This document shows, piece by piece, positions 22,732 through 31,147 of a DNA stretch of 64,000 nt. Source of the DNA: Pedococcus sp031456495 (lineage in GTDB: Bacteria > Actinomycetota > Actinomycetes > Actinomycetales > Dermatophilaceae). The position numbers were made by a program, and so were the translations under genes. The notes under the pieces are model-generated. The model was not told the origin of the DNA. It searched no databases and saw nothing but the letters and a program-made list of their open reading frames with translations. Position 1 is the stretch's first letter. Every line of letters begins with the position of its first letter. Location: NCBI RefSeq assembly GCF_031456495.1, contig NZ_JAVDUW010000003.1, forward strand, positions 752,869-816,868. The letters are read 5' to 3'.

Positions 22732-22902
22732 CTACGTCCAGGAGCCCCCGTTGCCCCAGCCGGCGCCGGGGTGGACGTGCACCTCGTCGTCCTGCCACGC
22801 CTCGTTGCGTCGGCCGCGCAGGCGCCTGACGATCCCGTAGCCGATGAGCGCCGCGAAGGCGGCAACCCCCAGCCCGAACACGGCATACAGGAACACGCCC
22901 AT
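22732..22902 (-). CDS. 56-residue single-span membrane protein
   Basis: A small frame from ATG 22902 to a TAG at 22734-22732, with a purine-rich GAGGGGG just upstream; a GTG six bases earlier could also start it. Residues 3-24 are hydrophobic (MGVFLYAVFGLGVAAFAALI...), followed by a basic stop-transfer RRLRGRR and an acidic then Gly/His-rich tail ending GNGGSWT. The positive-inside pattern suggests the N-terminus out and tail in. No known family recognised. It sits between converging and diverging genes and appears monocistronic. Confidence 0.6.
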   Translation of the reverse strand: MGVFLYAVFGLGVAAFAALIGYGIVRRLRGRRNEAWQDDEVHVHPGAGWGNGGSWT

Positions 22903-23048
22903 GGCCACCCCCTCGAGACGAACCGTCCACGCCCACGGTACCGCTCGACGCCTGACGCGGGAGTGGGAAAGGGCGAGAGGGTGGAACTGGGGCGCGTGGG
23001 CGGAAACGGACGCGCGACCGGCCGTCGCGATGGGGCAGGATCCGGGGC

Positions 23049-23694
23049 GTGCTCGCTGACCTCTGGCCGACCTTCGGCCTCGTCCTGACCACCCCGCGGC
23101 TCACGCTGCGCCTCCCGTCGGAGGACCAGCTCGTCGCGCTGGCCGAGGTGGCGGCCAACGGGGTGCACGGTCCGGGCGAACGCCCGTTCCTCACGCCGTG
23201 GACGGAGGGCAGCCCCGAGGACCGGGCTCGCGGGGTGCTGGAGGGCCACTGGTACCGGCTGGGCGCCTGGGAGCAGGACAGCTGGGGCCTCGGCATGGCC
23301 GTCATCGACGACGCGGGCGCACCCATGGGCATCGCGACCTTGAGGGCGCGCGACTTCCGCGTCACCCGTGAGGTCACCACCTCGTCCTGGCTGGGCCTGC
23401 GTTTCTACGGGCAGGGGTACGGCACGGAGGCGCGCACCGCCCTGCTGGCCCTCGCCTTTCGACCACCTCGGCGCCACCGACGCGACGACGGAGGTGTTCC
23501 AGGACAACCACGCGTCCCAGGGGGTGTCGCGCAAGCTCGGCTACGAGCGGGACGGCATCTCCCGCGACCGCCGCGGCGACGAGGTGGTGGTCTCGGACCG
23601 CCTGCGGCTCACCCGCTCGCGCTGGGACTCCCTGACCGGCCGTGTCCCGGTCCAGGTCACCGGTCTGGACGCCGCGAGGTCGATGTTCGGCTGA
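23049..23694 (+). pseudogene. GNAT acetyltransferase with a single-base frameshift
   Basis: The reading begins at GTG 23049 (LTTPRLTLRLPSEDQL..., a RimJ/RimL-type start) and is convincing up to the acetyl-CoA region GLRFYGQGYGTEARTALLAL. Right after, at the TTT run 23457-23459, similarity jumps by one base into another frame that continues FDHLGATDATTEVFQDNHAS and GVSRKLGYERDG to a stop at 23694. Removing one T restores a continuous protein of about 214 residues. Either the gene was recently inactivated or the base is a sequencing error. Codon use on both sides is still that of a functional gene, which favours recent or artefactual damage. Confidence 0.85.
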
Positions 23695-23729
23695 TCCCGC
23701 GTGGACGCGCACCGCCCTACCGTGGGTCC

Positions 23730-23969
23730 ATGGTGTGGATCGTCCTCGGGGCAGGCACCGTGCTGCTGTATGCCGGGGTGGGCGCGTGGATGGCGCGCGT
23801 CGCCCGGCGCCAACCCGACCGCCTGTTCGACATCGGCAGGTACGGGCGCATGCGGCGGCGCAACGTGACCGCCGCCGAGTGGGTCCGCCGCTACGTCCCC
23901 TGGGGGCTCGGGACCGGCGTCCTCCTGGTCGTGGTCGGCGCCCTCACGCTCGAGTTCCAGCGGAGGTGA
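23730..23969 (+). CDS. 79-residue membrane protein with two predicted spans
   Basis: Starts at ATG 23730. Two hydrophobic stretches are visible, about residues 3-23 (WIVLGAGTVLLYAGVGAWM) and 56-75 (WGLGTGVLLVVVGALTLEF). They are joined by a basic cytoplasmic-like loop (RVARRQPDRLFDIGRYGRMR). The charge pattern fits a hairpin with both ends outside and the loop inside. No family recognised. It lies 36 bases after the broken acetyltransferase and converges on aroB with 20 bases between the stops. Confidence 0.65.
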   Translation: MVWIVLGAGTVLLYAGVGAWMARVARRQPDRLFDIGRYGRMRRRNVTAAEWVRRYVPWGLGTGVLLVVVGALTLEFQRR

Positions 23970-23989
23970 GTGCCTCCGCCTCGCGCGCC

Positions 23990-25072
23990 TCAGTCGCGGG
24001 AGACCTCGGCGTAGGCCGCCTGCAGCAGGGCCGGGTCGGGCCCCTCGAGCCGGGTCGGCTTCGCGATGTCGGTGAGCACGACGAACCGCAGCAGCGACCC
24101 CCGCGACTTCTTGTCCCGCTTCATCGCGTCGAGCAGCTGGGGCCAGCGGTCGCCGCGGTAGGTGGTCGGCAGCCCGAGGGAGGACAGGATCGCCCGGTGC
24201 CGGTCGACGACCGCGTCGTCGAGGCGACCGGCCAGCCGCGCGAGCTCGGCGACGTAGACCATGCCGATGGACACGGCGGCTCCGTGCCGGAAGGCGTACC
24301 GCTCGACCTGCTCGACCGCGTGCCCGAAGGTGTGCCCGTAGTTGAGGATCTCGCGCAGCCCCTGCTCGGTCAGGTCCTGCCCGACGACATCGGCCTTGAC
24401 CTGCACCGCGCGCTCGATGAGCTCGCGAACGTGCGGCCCGCTCGGGGTCGACACGCCCTCGGGGTCCGCCTCGACGAGGTCGAGGATGACGGGGTCGGCG
24501 ATGAACCCGCACTTGACGACCTCGGCCAGCCCCGCGACGAAGTCGTGCCGCGGCAGCGTCTCGAGCGTCGCGAGGTCGCACAGGACCCCGGCCGGCGGGT
24601 GGAAGGCCCCGACGAGGTTCTTGCCCTCGGGCGTGTTGATGCCGGTCTTGCCACCGACGGCGGCGTCGACCATCCCGAGCAGGGTGGTCGGCAGGTGCAC
24701 CACCTTCACCCCGCGCAGCCAGGTCGCCGCCACGAAGCCGGCGAGGTCGGTGGTCGCTCCCCCGCCGACCGCGACGACCGCGTCGGAGCGGGTGAAGCCT
24801 GCTTGACCGAGGACACCCCAGAGGAAGGCGGCGACCTGCGCGGTCTTGGCCTCCTCGGCGTCCGGCACCTCCGCGGCATACGCCTCGTAGCCGTGACCGG
24901 ACAGCGCGTCGCGCACACCTTCGCCCGTCGCGCCGAGCGCCCGCGGGTGCACGACGAGGACCCGCTGGACCGACTCCCCCAGCAGGGTCGGCAGCTCGTC
25001 GAGCAGCCCCGTCCCGACGAGGACCTCGTACTCGCCGCCGACGCTGATCCGGGTCGTCTCCTGCGTGCTCAC
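23990..25072 (-). CDS. aroB: 3-dehydroquinate synthase
   Basis: 360 residues from GTG 25072, overlapping the aroK stop by 4 bases. It closes DAHP to 3-dehydroquinate using NAD+ and Zn2+. Seen: VVAVGGGATTDLAGFVAATW, the PTTLLGMVDAAVGGKTGIN segment, KNLVGAFHPPAGVLCD, and the metal His in ILNYGHTFGHAVEQ. Intact. It ends the aroC-aroK-aroB transcript, an order shared with mycobacteria. Confidence 0.98.
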   Translation of the reverse strand: MSTQETTRISVGGEYEVLVGTGLLDELPTLLGESVQRVLVVHPRALGATGEGVRDALSGHGYEAYAAEVPDAEEAKTAQVAAFLWGVLGQAGFTRSDAVVAVGGGATTDLAGFVAATWLRGVKVVHLPTTLLGMVDAAVGGKTGINTPEGKNLVGAFHPPAGVLCDLATLETLPRHDFVAGLAEVVKCGFIADPVILDLVEADPEGVSTPSGPHVRELIERAVQVKADVVGQDLTEQGLREILNYGHTFGHAVEQVERYAFRHGAAVSIGMVYVAELARLAGRLDDAVVDRHRAILSSLGLPTTYRGDRWPQLLDAMKRDKKSRGSLLRFVVLTDIAKPTRLEGPDPALLQAAYAEVSRD

Positions 25073-25629
25073 CGTTCTCCGTCCTGCGTGTGCGTGTGGT
25101 CGTCCGCCGCGCTCTCCCCGAGCAGCGCGAGGATCTCCTCGACGATCGCGGCAGGCTTGCGGCCGGCGGTGTCGACGCGGTGGGTCGCGACCCGCTGATA
25201 GACAGGACGCCGCTCGTTCATCATCTTCGTCCAGGTGGCGCGCGGGTTGACCATGAGCAGCGGACGGTTGCCGCCGTCGAAGCCGATCCGGCGCGCGGCG
25301 TCGGCGATCGCCACGTCGAGGAACACCACGACGTGCCCGGCCAGCAGCTCCTGCGTCGACGGGTCCATGGGAGCCCCGCCGCCGAGGGAGACGACGCCGT
25401 CGCACTCCGCGAGCGCCCGCGTCACCTCCGCCCGCTCGAGCTCGCGGAAGTGGGCCTCGCCGTGGTCGACGAAGATGTCCGGGATCGACTGCCCCGCACG
25501 TTCCTCGATGGCCGTGTCGGTGTCGTGCCAGGGCACGTCGAGCGCCCGCGCGAGACGTTTGCCGATGGTGCTCTTGCCGGCCCCGGGCGGCCCGATGACG
25601 ACCGCCCGCGGACGTGCGGGTCCGTTCAC
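25069..25629 (-). CDS. aroK: shikimate kinase
   Basis: 186 residues from GTG 25629 (MNGPARPRAVV), overlapping the aroC stop by 4 bases. Walker A GPPGAGKST (13-21), shikimate-binding Asp in WHDTDTAIEE, the GGGAP motif, and the lid GGNRPLL are present. It phosphorylates shikimate at O3. The last 20 residues (SAADDHTHTQDGER) are a variable tail. A longer frame inside aroC was rejected. Confidence 0.97.
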   Translation of the reverse strand: MNGPARPRAVVIGPPGAGKSTIGKRLARALDVPWHDTDTAIEERAGQSIPDIFVDHGEAHFRELERAEVTRALAECDGVVSLGGGAPMDPSTQELLAGHVVVFLDVAIADAARRIGFDGGNRPLLMVNPRATWTKMMNERRPVYQRVATHRVDTAGRKPAAIVEEILALLGESAADDHTHTQDGER

Positions 25630-26849
25630 CACGTGCGCATGGCCTCCGGGATCGACGCGAGGTATGCCGCGTGGTTGCGTGCGGTCTCGGCCACCGAGTC
25701 GCCGCCGAACTTCTCCAGGCAGGCCTCGGCCAGGACCAGCGCGACCATCGCCTCGGCGACCACCCCGGCCGCCGGGACGGCGCACACGTCGGACCGCTGG
25801 TGGATCGCCTTGGCGGCCTCCGCACCGGTGGTGTCGACGGTGTCGAGGGCGCGCGGGACGGTCGAGATCGGCTTCATCGCCGCGCGCACCCGCAGCACGT
25901 CACCGGTGGACATGCCGCCCTCGGTGCCGCCCGCACGGCCGGTGCGGCGCCGGATCGTGCCGTCGGCGTCGCGCTCCATCTCGTCGTGCGCGGCGGACCC
26001 CCGTCGTGCGGCAGTGCGGAACCCGTCGCCGACCTCGACGCCCTTGATCGCCTGGATGCCCATGAGGGCACCGGCGAGGCGCGCGTCGAGCCGGCGGTCC
26101 CAGTGCACGTGCGAACCCAGGCCCGGCGGCAGGCCGTAGGCAAGGACCTCGACGACGCCGCCGAGGGTGTCGCCGTCCTTCTTGGCGGCCTCGACCTCGG
26201 CGACCATGGCGGCGCTGCCGGCCGCGTCGAGGGTGCGCACCGGGTCGGCGTCGACCTCCTCGACCTGGTCCGGGGTCGGCAGCGGGGCGTCGTCCGCGAC
26301 ACCAGCGGTGCCGATGGCCACCGTGTGCGAGACGAGCCGGATGCCGTAGGCCTGCTCGAGGAACCGCGACGCGACCTCACCGAGCGCGACGCGCGCGGCG
26401 GTCTCCCGGGCGGAGGCACGCTCCAGCACCGGGCGGGCGTCCTCGAAACCGTACTTCTGCATGCCGACGAGGTCGGCGTGGCCGGGACGCGGCCGGGTCA
26501 GGGGCCGGTTCCGGGCGACCTCCTTCTCGGCGTTGACGTCGTCGGCTGCGGCGTAGGCCTCGTCCGAGACGGGGTCGGCAGCCATGACGGTCTGCCACTT
26601 GGGCCACTCGGTGTTGCCCACGCGGATCGCGACGGGCGAGCCCATCGTCACGCCGTGGCGCACCCCACCGAGGAACTCCACCTCGTCCTGCTCGAACTTC
26701 ATCCGGGCCCCCCGGCCGAAGCCGAGGCGACGGCGGGCCAGCGCGGCCGCGACGTCCTTGGTGGTCACCTGCACACCGGCCGGCAGCCCCTCCATCGTCG
26801 CGAGCAGGGCGGGGCCGTGGGACTCACCTGCGGTCAACCAGCGGAGCAT
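25626..26849 (-). CDS. aroC: chorismate synthase
   Basis: 407 residues from ATG 26849. FMN-dependent conversion of EPSP to chorismate. The three family signatures are visible: GESHGPALLATMEGLPAG at the start, GMQKYGFEDARPVLERASARE-type middle segment, and the C-terminal RHRSD-like AIHQRSDVCAVPAAGVVAEA. Its ATG is followed by the aroK and aroB genes in coupled order. Upstream lies the PAS protein gene, 74 bases away. Confidence 0.98.
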   Translation of the reverse strand: MLRWLTAGESHGPALLATMEGLPAGVQVTTKDVAAALARRRLGFGRGARMKFEQDEVEFLGGVRHGVTMGSPVAIRVGNTEWPKWQTVMAADPVSDEAYAAADDVNAEKEVARNRPLTRPRPGHADLVGMQKYGFEDARPVLERASARETAARVALGEVASRFLEQAYGIRLVSHTVAIGTAGVADDAPLPTPDQVEEVDADPVRTLDAAGSAAMVAEVEAAKKDGDTLGGVVEVLAYGLPPGLGSHVHWDRRLDARLAGALMGIQAIKGVEVGDGFRTAARRGSAAHDEMERDADGTIRRRTGRAGGTEGGMSTGDVLRVRAAMKPISTVPRALDTVDTTGAEAAKAIHQRSDVCAVPAAGVVAEAMVALVLAEACLEKFGGDSVAETARNHAAYLASIPEAMRTW

Positions 26850-26923
26850 GTCCCGATCCTCCCACGGGCGCCGAGACGCCCGACGAGGGTGCTCTGCCCG
26901 TGGACTGGCGGGTCCCGGGAGCC

Positions 26924-27814
26924 CTACGGCTTGACGACCTCTCGGAGGGTCCGCATGGCTCGCGAGACGGCGTCGCGAGCCCCATGGATCCGGGCTGCGC
27001 TCGAGGGGGCCGCGTGGGCCAGCGCGCGATCGAGCTCGAGTGCGGCTGCGAACAGGTCCTGCAGCACCTCGGAGTGGACGGTCTCCAGGATGCGCTCGCG
27101 CTCCTCCAGGCGGGCGAGGCGCTCGCTGCGCCGGATGTTGCAGACCTGGGCGTGCGGTCCGGGCAGTGCGTAGAGGTCGGTCACGGCCACCTCCACCCAG
27201 GACCAGTCACCGTGGGTGCGGACCCGTAGCTCACCGACCCGCTCCGCCCGGGACGCGTCGGCAACCAGCAGCTCCTCGAAGGTTTGGTGGTCCTCGGGAT
27301 GGATGCGGTCCGTGATGGGTGCGCCGATGACCTCGGCGACCGGCCAACCGAAGAGGTTGGCGACGGCGGGGCTGGCGTAGCTGACGAGGTGGTGCTCGTC
27401 GACCAGGACTGCGGCGTCGCTGGAGCGCTCCATCAGGTGCCGCACGGCCTCGCCGAGGTTGAGGGAGGCGCCGACGATGGCGATCAGCTCCCCGTCGCGG
27501 TAGACCCCGCTGTCGGTGACCAGCGCGTGCAGCACCTCGCCGCTGCGGTTCCGGACCGGGAACCCGCCGGACCACGGTCGGCCCTCCCGCAGGGCAGTCA
27601 TGATCTCCGCCGCCGCCTGCCGGGAGAGGTCCGGCACCGTCACCTCCGTGATGTCACGCCCCACGGCCTCGGCGGCGGGCCAGCCGTACAGCTGCTCGGC
27701 AGCGCCGTTCCAGGCCAGCACCGTCCCCTGCGTGTCCGTCGCGATCACGGCGTGCCCCAGTGCCTCCAGCAGCTCGTCGGCAGACGGACGCAGGGGAAGT
27801 GCCTCGGTACCCAT
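26924..27814 (-). CDS. PAS-PAS-DHp protein lacking a histidine-kinase ATPase domain
   Basis: 296 residues from ATG 27814. Two PAS domains are visible: about 12-120 (ALGHAVIATDTQGTVLAWNG) and about 126-232 (AAVLVDEHHLVSYASPAVAN). Residues 238-260 (ERERILETVHSEVLQDLFAA...) match the H-box of NarL-partner kinases (HisKA_3), with His247 at the phospho-acceptor position. The protein then stops after about 35 more helical residues; no HATPase N, G1 or G2 boxes follow here or in the other frames downstream. It may act as a dimerising sensor or phosphotransfer partner, or be a decayed kinase. No response regulator is adjacent. Confidence 0.78.
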   Translation of the reverse strand: MGTEALPLRPSADELLEALGHAVIATDTQGTVLAWNGAAEQLYGWPAAEAVGRDITEVTVPDLSRQAAAEIMTALREGRPWSGGFPVRNRSGEVLHALVTDSGVYRDGELIAIVGASLNLGEAVRHLMERSSDAAVLVDEHHLVSYASPAVANLFGWPVAEVIGAPITDRIHPEDHQTFEELLVADASRAERVGELRVRTHGDWSWVEVAVTDLYALPGPHAQVCNIRRSERLARLEERERILETVHSEVLQDLFAAALELDRALAHAAPSSAARIHGARDAVSRAMRTLREVVKP

Positions 27815-27973
27815 GGACAAAGCCTGCACCTGTTCCTCCGCGCGGTCACCGGGTCGAAAGCCCCGACCTCGACGGCGCCCCACCCCACCCAAAACCGATC
27901 GTGGCCGAGCGGCCCCACTGGTGTACTTGGGGCCAGTTGTCCCGAATCTGCCGAGTGCACGGAGGTGGTTGTC

Positions 27974-28729
27974 GTGGCGGGCTACGGCGCGCTTGCCGAG
28001 GTCTACGAGTGGCTCATCTCGGATGCGAAGGTGACCCCCTCCGAGTTCGCTGCGGCGTTCAACGACGTGGTCACGCTCCTTCCGCCCGACGCCCGGGTGC
28101 TCGACTGCTCGTGCGGCACCGGGCAGCTGGCGGTCGGCCTCGCCGGCCTGGGTATGCGGGTTGTGGCGACCGATGCCAGCGCCGCGATGGTCCGTCGCAC
28201 CGGAGAGCTGGCTGAAGAGCTCGGTGCATCGGTGCGAGCCGTTCGAGCCGGCTGGGAGGAGCTGCCCGGTCTCTTCGACGACGAGAGCTTCGACATGGTG
28301 TTCTGCGTCGGCAACTCGCTGCACCATGTGGAGGGTGCGCGAGCCAGGTCGGCTGCACTGGAGTCGATGTCGCGGCTGCTGCGTCCTGGCGGGCGGCTGG
28401 TACTCACGTCACGCAACTGGGAGCTCGTGCGCGCCGGCGGGTCCCGGCTCGTCATCCGCAGCCAGCTGGTCCGCAGGAACGGTCGCGATGCCGTGGTCGC
28501 CTATCGCTGGGAGATCGCGCCGCACTGGGAGCAGGAGCACCGCATCGAGATCGCCGTCGCCCAGCTCGGGGCCGGTGGATCGGTCGACGTCTGCTCGGAG
28601 CTGTTGTCGTCGTGGCCGTATCGGCACGACGACCTCACGTCCGAACTGCAGGGTGTCGGTCTCACGGTCGAGAGAAGCACCTTCGACCCGACGGCCGAGG
28701 ACTACACGGTGGTGGCCACCAAAGACTAG
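27974..28729 (+). CDS. class I SAM-dependent methyltransferase
   Basis: 251 residues from GTG 27974, with GGAGGT 7 bases upstream. SAM motif I ARVLDCSCGTGQLAVGLA (about 40-57), motif II VVATDASAAMV, and post-motif FDMVFCVGNSLHHV are intact, in the layout of Methyltransf_11/25 small-molecule enzymes. The C-terminal part (about 150-251) has a beta-rich insert. Substrate unknown. It diverges from the PAS gene across a 159-base gap, so the two may share a control region. A strong hairpin follows the stop. Confidence 0.9.
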   Translation: MAGYGALAEVYEWLISDAKVTPSEFAAAFNDVVTLLPPDARVLDCSCGTGQLAVGLAGLGMRVVATDASAAMVRRTGELAEELGASVRAVRAGWEELPGLFDDESFDMVFCVGNSLHHVEGARARSAALESMSRLLRPGGRLVLTSRNWELVRAGGSRLVIRSQLVRRNGRDAVVAYRWEIAPHWEQEHRIEIAVAQLGAGGSVDVCSELLSSWPYRHDDLTSELQGVGLTVERSTFDPTAEDYTVVATKD

Positions 28730-28767
28730 GCGGGGCCACGGCATACCCGATGCCGGCTCTGCCCCGC
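28730..28767 (+). terminator. two-part hairpin terminator after the methyltransferase gene
   Basis: An outer stem GCGGGGC (28730-28736) / GCCCCGC (28761-28767) encloses an inner perfect stem CGGCAT / ATGCCG (28739-28744, 28750-28755). It begins at the base after the stop codon. The inner stem contains one copy of the recurrent GGCATAC 7-mer, one of the few outside coding sequence. Confidence 0.7.
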
Positions 28768-28813
28768 TCGCGTTGGACGTTCCAGAAATTCTCCAGGTCC
28801 TTGTGTGGCAGGT

Positions 28814-28839
28814 TGTCGTATCCGGGTGAGCCTGTTCGT
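28814..28839 (+). promoter_or_regulatory. candidate ECF-sigma promoter for the DGPF/sigma pair
   Basis: TGTCGT (28814-28819) followed after 17 bases by CGT (28837-28839), about 55 bases before the YCII gene. It resembles the -35 (TGTCGA-like) and -10 (CG[A/T]-like) elements I recall for ECF42 sigma factors. Autoregulation is typical for ECF sigmas, so this is the expected place, but the match is short and by eye only. Confidence 0.35.
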
Positions 28840-28892
28840 GGTGAGGGTGGAAGGCGGCCGTCGGGGCCGCCCCGGAGACGAGGAGTACCGAG

Positions 28893-29255
28893 ATGACGCA
28901 CTACCTGCTGTCCGTGCACGGCCCCGCCGAGCGCGGCGAGTTCGGTGACTACGGCTCGAAGGAGGCGATGGAGGAGGCGTTCGCAGCGACCGGCGCCTTC
29001 AACGACAAGCTGAAGGCGGACGGCTACTGGGTGTTCGCCGGAGGGCTGGAGCAGGCGAGCACGGCGACTGTCGTCGACGGCCAGGGAGCGACCCCGGTGG
29101 TGACGGACGGGCCCTACCTCGAGGCCAAGGAGTACATCGGCGGTTTCTGGGTGATCGACGCCCCCGACCTGGACGTGGCGCTCAAGCTGGCCGCCGAGGG
29201 CTCCAAGGCCTGCCGCGGCAAGGTCGAGGTCCGGCCGTTCGAGGGACTGGCCTGA
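28893..29255 (+). CDS. YCII-related (DGPF) protein
   Basis: 120 residues from ATG 28893, with GACGAGGAG upstream. Ferredoxin-like alpha/beta fold of the YCII/DGPF family; the signature DGPYLEAKEYIGGFWVIDAP is present, as is the N-terminal YLLSVHGP. Members are small cytosolic proteins, possibly enzymatic or ligand-binding, whose genes nearly always lie next to ECF42-type sigma factors. Here the sigma gene starts 17 bases downstream, so the two are co-transcribed and the protein is the likely regulatory target or partner. Confidence 0.92.
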   Translation: MTHYLLSVHGPAERGEFGDYGSKEAMEEAFAATGAFNDKLKADGYWVFAGGLEQASTATVVDGQGATPVVTDGPYLEAKEYIGGFWVIDAPDLDVALKLAAEGSKACRGKVEVRPFEGLA

Positions 29256-29272
29256 GCGAGGACGGTCCCGAC

Positions 29273-30532
29273 GTGTCGGCTCATGACTCAGGGCACGACG
29301 AGCGCGGCCGGGCGGGCGCGCGAGGCGATGGGGCGGGTGCGGTCGAGCGGGTCTTCCGCGCGGAGTACGGCCGCCTGATCGCCTCGCTCGTCCGCCGGTT
29401 CGGCGACATCGACCTCGCCGAGGAGGCGGCGAGCGATGCCCTGGTGACGGCGTTGGAGAGGTGGCCGGAGGCTGGCGTGCCTCCCAACCCAGGCGGCTGG
29501 CTCACCAGCACTGCCGCCAACCGCGCCATCGACCGGATCCGGCGCGAGGCCAAGCGCGACGCGAAGCACCAGGCGGCACTCATGACCCACGACGACAGCT
29601 CGCACGCGCCCACGGGTCCGGTCGAGGACGACCGGTTGAGGCTCATCTTCACCTGCTGCCACCCGGCTCTGGCCCCGGAGGCCAGGATCGCCTTGACCCT
29701 GCGGTTGCTGGGTGGCCTGACGGTCGCGGAGGTCGCGCAGGCGTTCCTGGTGCCCGAGACCACGATGGCGCAGCGGATCACGCGGGCGAAGAAGAAGATC
29801 TCGGCGGCGAACGTGCCGTTCCGCGTGCCCGAGGCGTCGGACCTTCCCGAGCGGCTCGGCCCGGTGCTGGCAGTGCTGTTCCTCGTGTTCAACGAGGGCT
29901 ACCTCGCCAGTGGCGACGGCGACCCGGTGCGGGCAGAGCTCACGGGAGAGGCGATCTGGCTCACGCGGGTCCTGCGCGGCCTCCTTCCCGACGAGCCGGA
30001 GGTGACCGGCCTCCTCGCGATGATGCTGCTCATCGAGGCGCGCCGCGAGGCCCGCGTGCGGAACGGCGAGCTCGTCCCGATCCACGAGCAGGACCGCGCA
30101 GGCTGGGACCCTCCTCTCATCGCAGAGGGACATGCCCTCGTGCGCGAGTGCCTGGCCATCAACCGCGCCGGCCGCTACCAGCTGCTCGCGGCGATCAACG
30201 CCGTCCACACCGACGCGCCCACGGCAGCGGACACCGACTGGTCACAGGTGGTTGCGCTGTACGACCAGCTGGCGAAGCTCGACCCCTCCCCCATCGTCGC
30301 CCTGAACAGGGCGGTGGCCGTCGCCGAGCTCGACGGCCCTTCGGTCGCGCTGGCGTTGGTTGACCGACTCCCGCTCCAGCACTACTACGCGTGGAATGCC
30401 GTGCGCGCCGACCTCTTGCGCCGGCTGGGTCGCAGCGCCGAGGCCCGCGACGCATACGGAGCCGCCCTGGCTGGGACCCACAACTCGGCCGAGCAGGCGT
30501 ACCTCGTCAGGAAACGCGGTGAGCTCGTCTGA
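29273..30532 (+). CDS. ECF RNA polymerase sigma factor, ECF42 type with C-terminal extension
   Basis: 419 residues from GTG 29273. Sigma region 2 is at about 27-95 (DIDLAEEAASDALVTALERW), the linker carries the ECF42-type DDRLRLIFTCCHPAL (119-133), and region 4 is at about 134-178 (TVAEVAQAFLVPETTMAQRI). The remaining 240 residues form the helical, TPR-like tail of this group (LFLVFNEGYLASGDGDPVR, PIVALNRAVAVAELDGP). ECF42 factors have no anti-sigma; the tail itself controls activity (family knowledge). No anti-sigma gene is seen nearby. It pairs with the upstream DGPF gene and ends 3 bases before a converging gene. Confidence 0.93.
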   Translation: MSAHDSGHDERGRAGARGDGAGAVERVFRAEYGRLIASLVRRFGDIDLAEEAASDALVTALERWPEAGVPPNPGGWLTSTAANRAIDRIRREAKRDAKHQAALMTHDDSSHAPTGPVEDDRLRLIFTCCHPALAPEARIALTLRLLGGLTVAEVAQAFLVPETTMAQRITRAKKKISAANVPFRVPEASDLPERLGPVLAVLFLVFNEGYLASGDGDPVRAELTGEAIWLTRVLRGLLPDEPEVTGLLAMMLLIEARREARVRNGELVPIHEQDRAGWDPPLIAEGHALVRECLAINRAGRYQLLAAINAVHTDAPTAADTDWSQVVALYDQLAKLDPSPIVALNRAVAVAELDGPSVALALVDRLPLQHYYAWNAVRADLLRRLGRSAEARDAYGAALAGTHNSAEQAYLVRKRGELV

Positions 30533-30535
30533 CCG

Positions 30536-31102
30536 TCAGCGTCGAGCCCACTGCTCCCTGGTGATCTCGAACCGGTAGCCACCACGTTCGGCGCCCTCCA
30601 CGCCCTGCATGTCGTCGGGCGTGGGGATCGACTCGACGACGGACATGCCCACCTTCTCCATCACCCGCTGGGAGGAGACGTTCGAGACCATGGTCTCGCC
30701 CCAGACAGTGCTGACACCGAGCTCGGAGAATCCCTTGTCCAGCAGGGCATTCGAGAGCTCCGTCGCATACCCCTTCCCCCAGGCGTCCCGGCGGAGCCGG
30801 TACCCGAGCTCGACGACGTCCAGCGGACCCGTCCGCTGCGGGCGCAGGCAGAACCAACCGATGAACGCGCCCGTTGCCTTCTCGTATGCCGCGAAGAGCC
30901 CGAACCGTCCGTTCCACCGGTCGTATGCGTCGAGGAGGCTCGGGATGACCTCGTCACGAACGACGTCGTCCGGGAGCGACGGCTCGCCACCGGTGAGGAA
31001 GCGCATCACCGCGGGGTCGCTGTCCAGCTCGATGAGCAGGTCCGCGTCCTGGGCCGTGAACTGGCGAAGCACCAGACGCTCGCTCTCGAGGTAGTCGGTC
31101 AT
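30536..31102 (-). CDS. GNAT acetyltransferase, RimJ/RimL type
   Basis: 188 residues from ATG 31102. LESERLVLRQFTAQDADLLI is the typical start of ribosomal-protein or small-molecule acetyltransferases; the acetyl-CoA loop is RRDAWGKGYATELSNALLD, and NVSSQRVMEKVGM is the closing motif. Substrate unknown. It converges with the sigma gene (stops three bases apart), so transcripts may interfere. No defect seen. Confidence 0.88.
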   Translation of the reverse strand: MTDYLESERLVLRQFTAQDADLLIELDSDPAVMRFLTGGEPSLPDDVVRDEVIPSLLDAYDRWNGRFGLFAAYEKATGAFIGWFCLRPQRTGPLDVVELGYRLRRDAWGKGYATELSNALLDKGFSELGVSTVWGETMVSNVSSQRVMEKVGMSVVESIPTPDDMQGVEGAERGGYRFEITREQWARR

Positions 31103-31147
31103 GCCGGAAGCATGGCCGGGACGACTCGCATCGCCAAACGATTTCTG

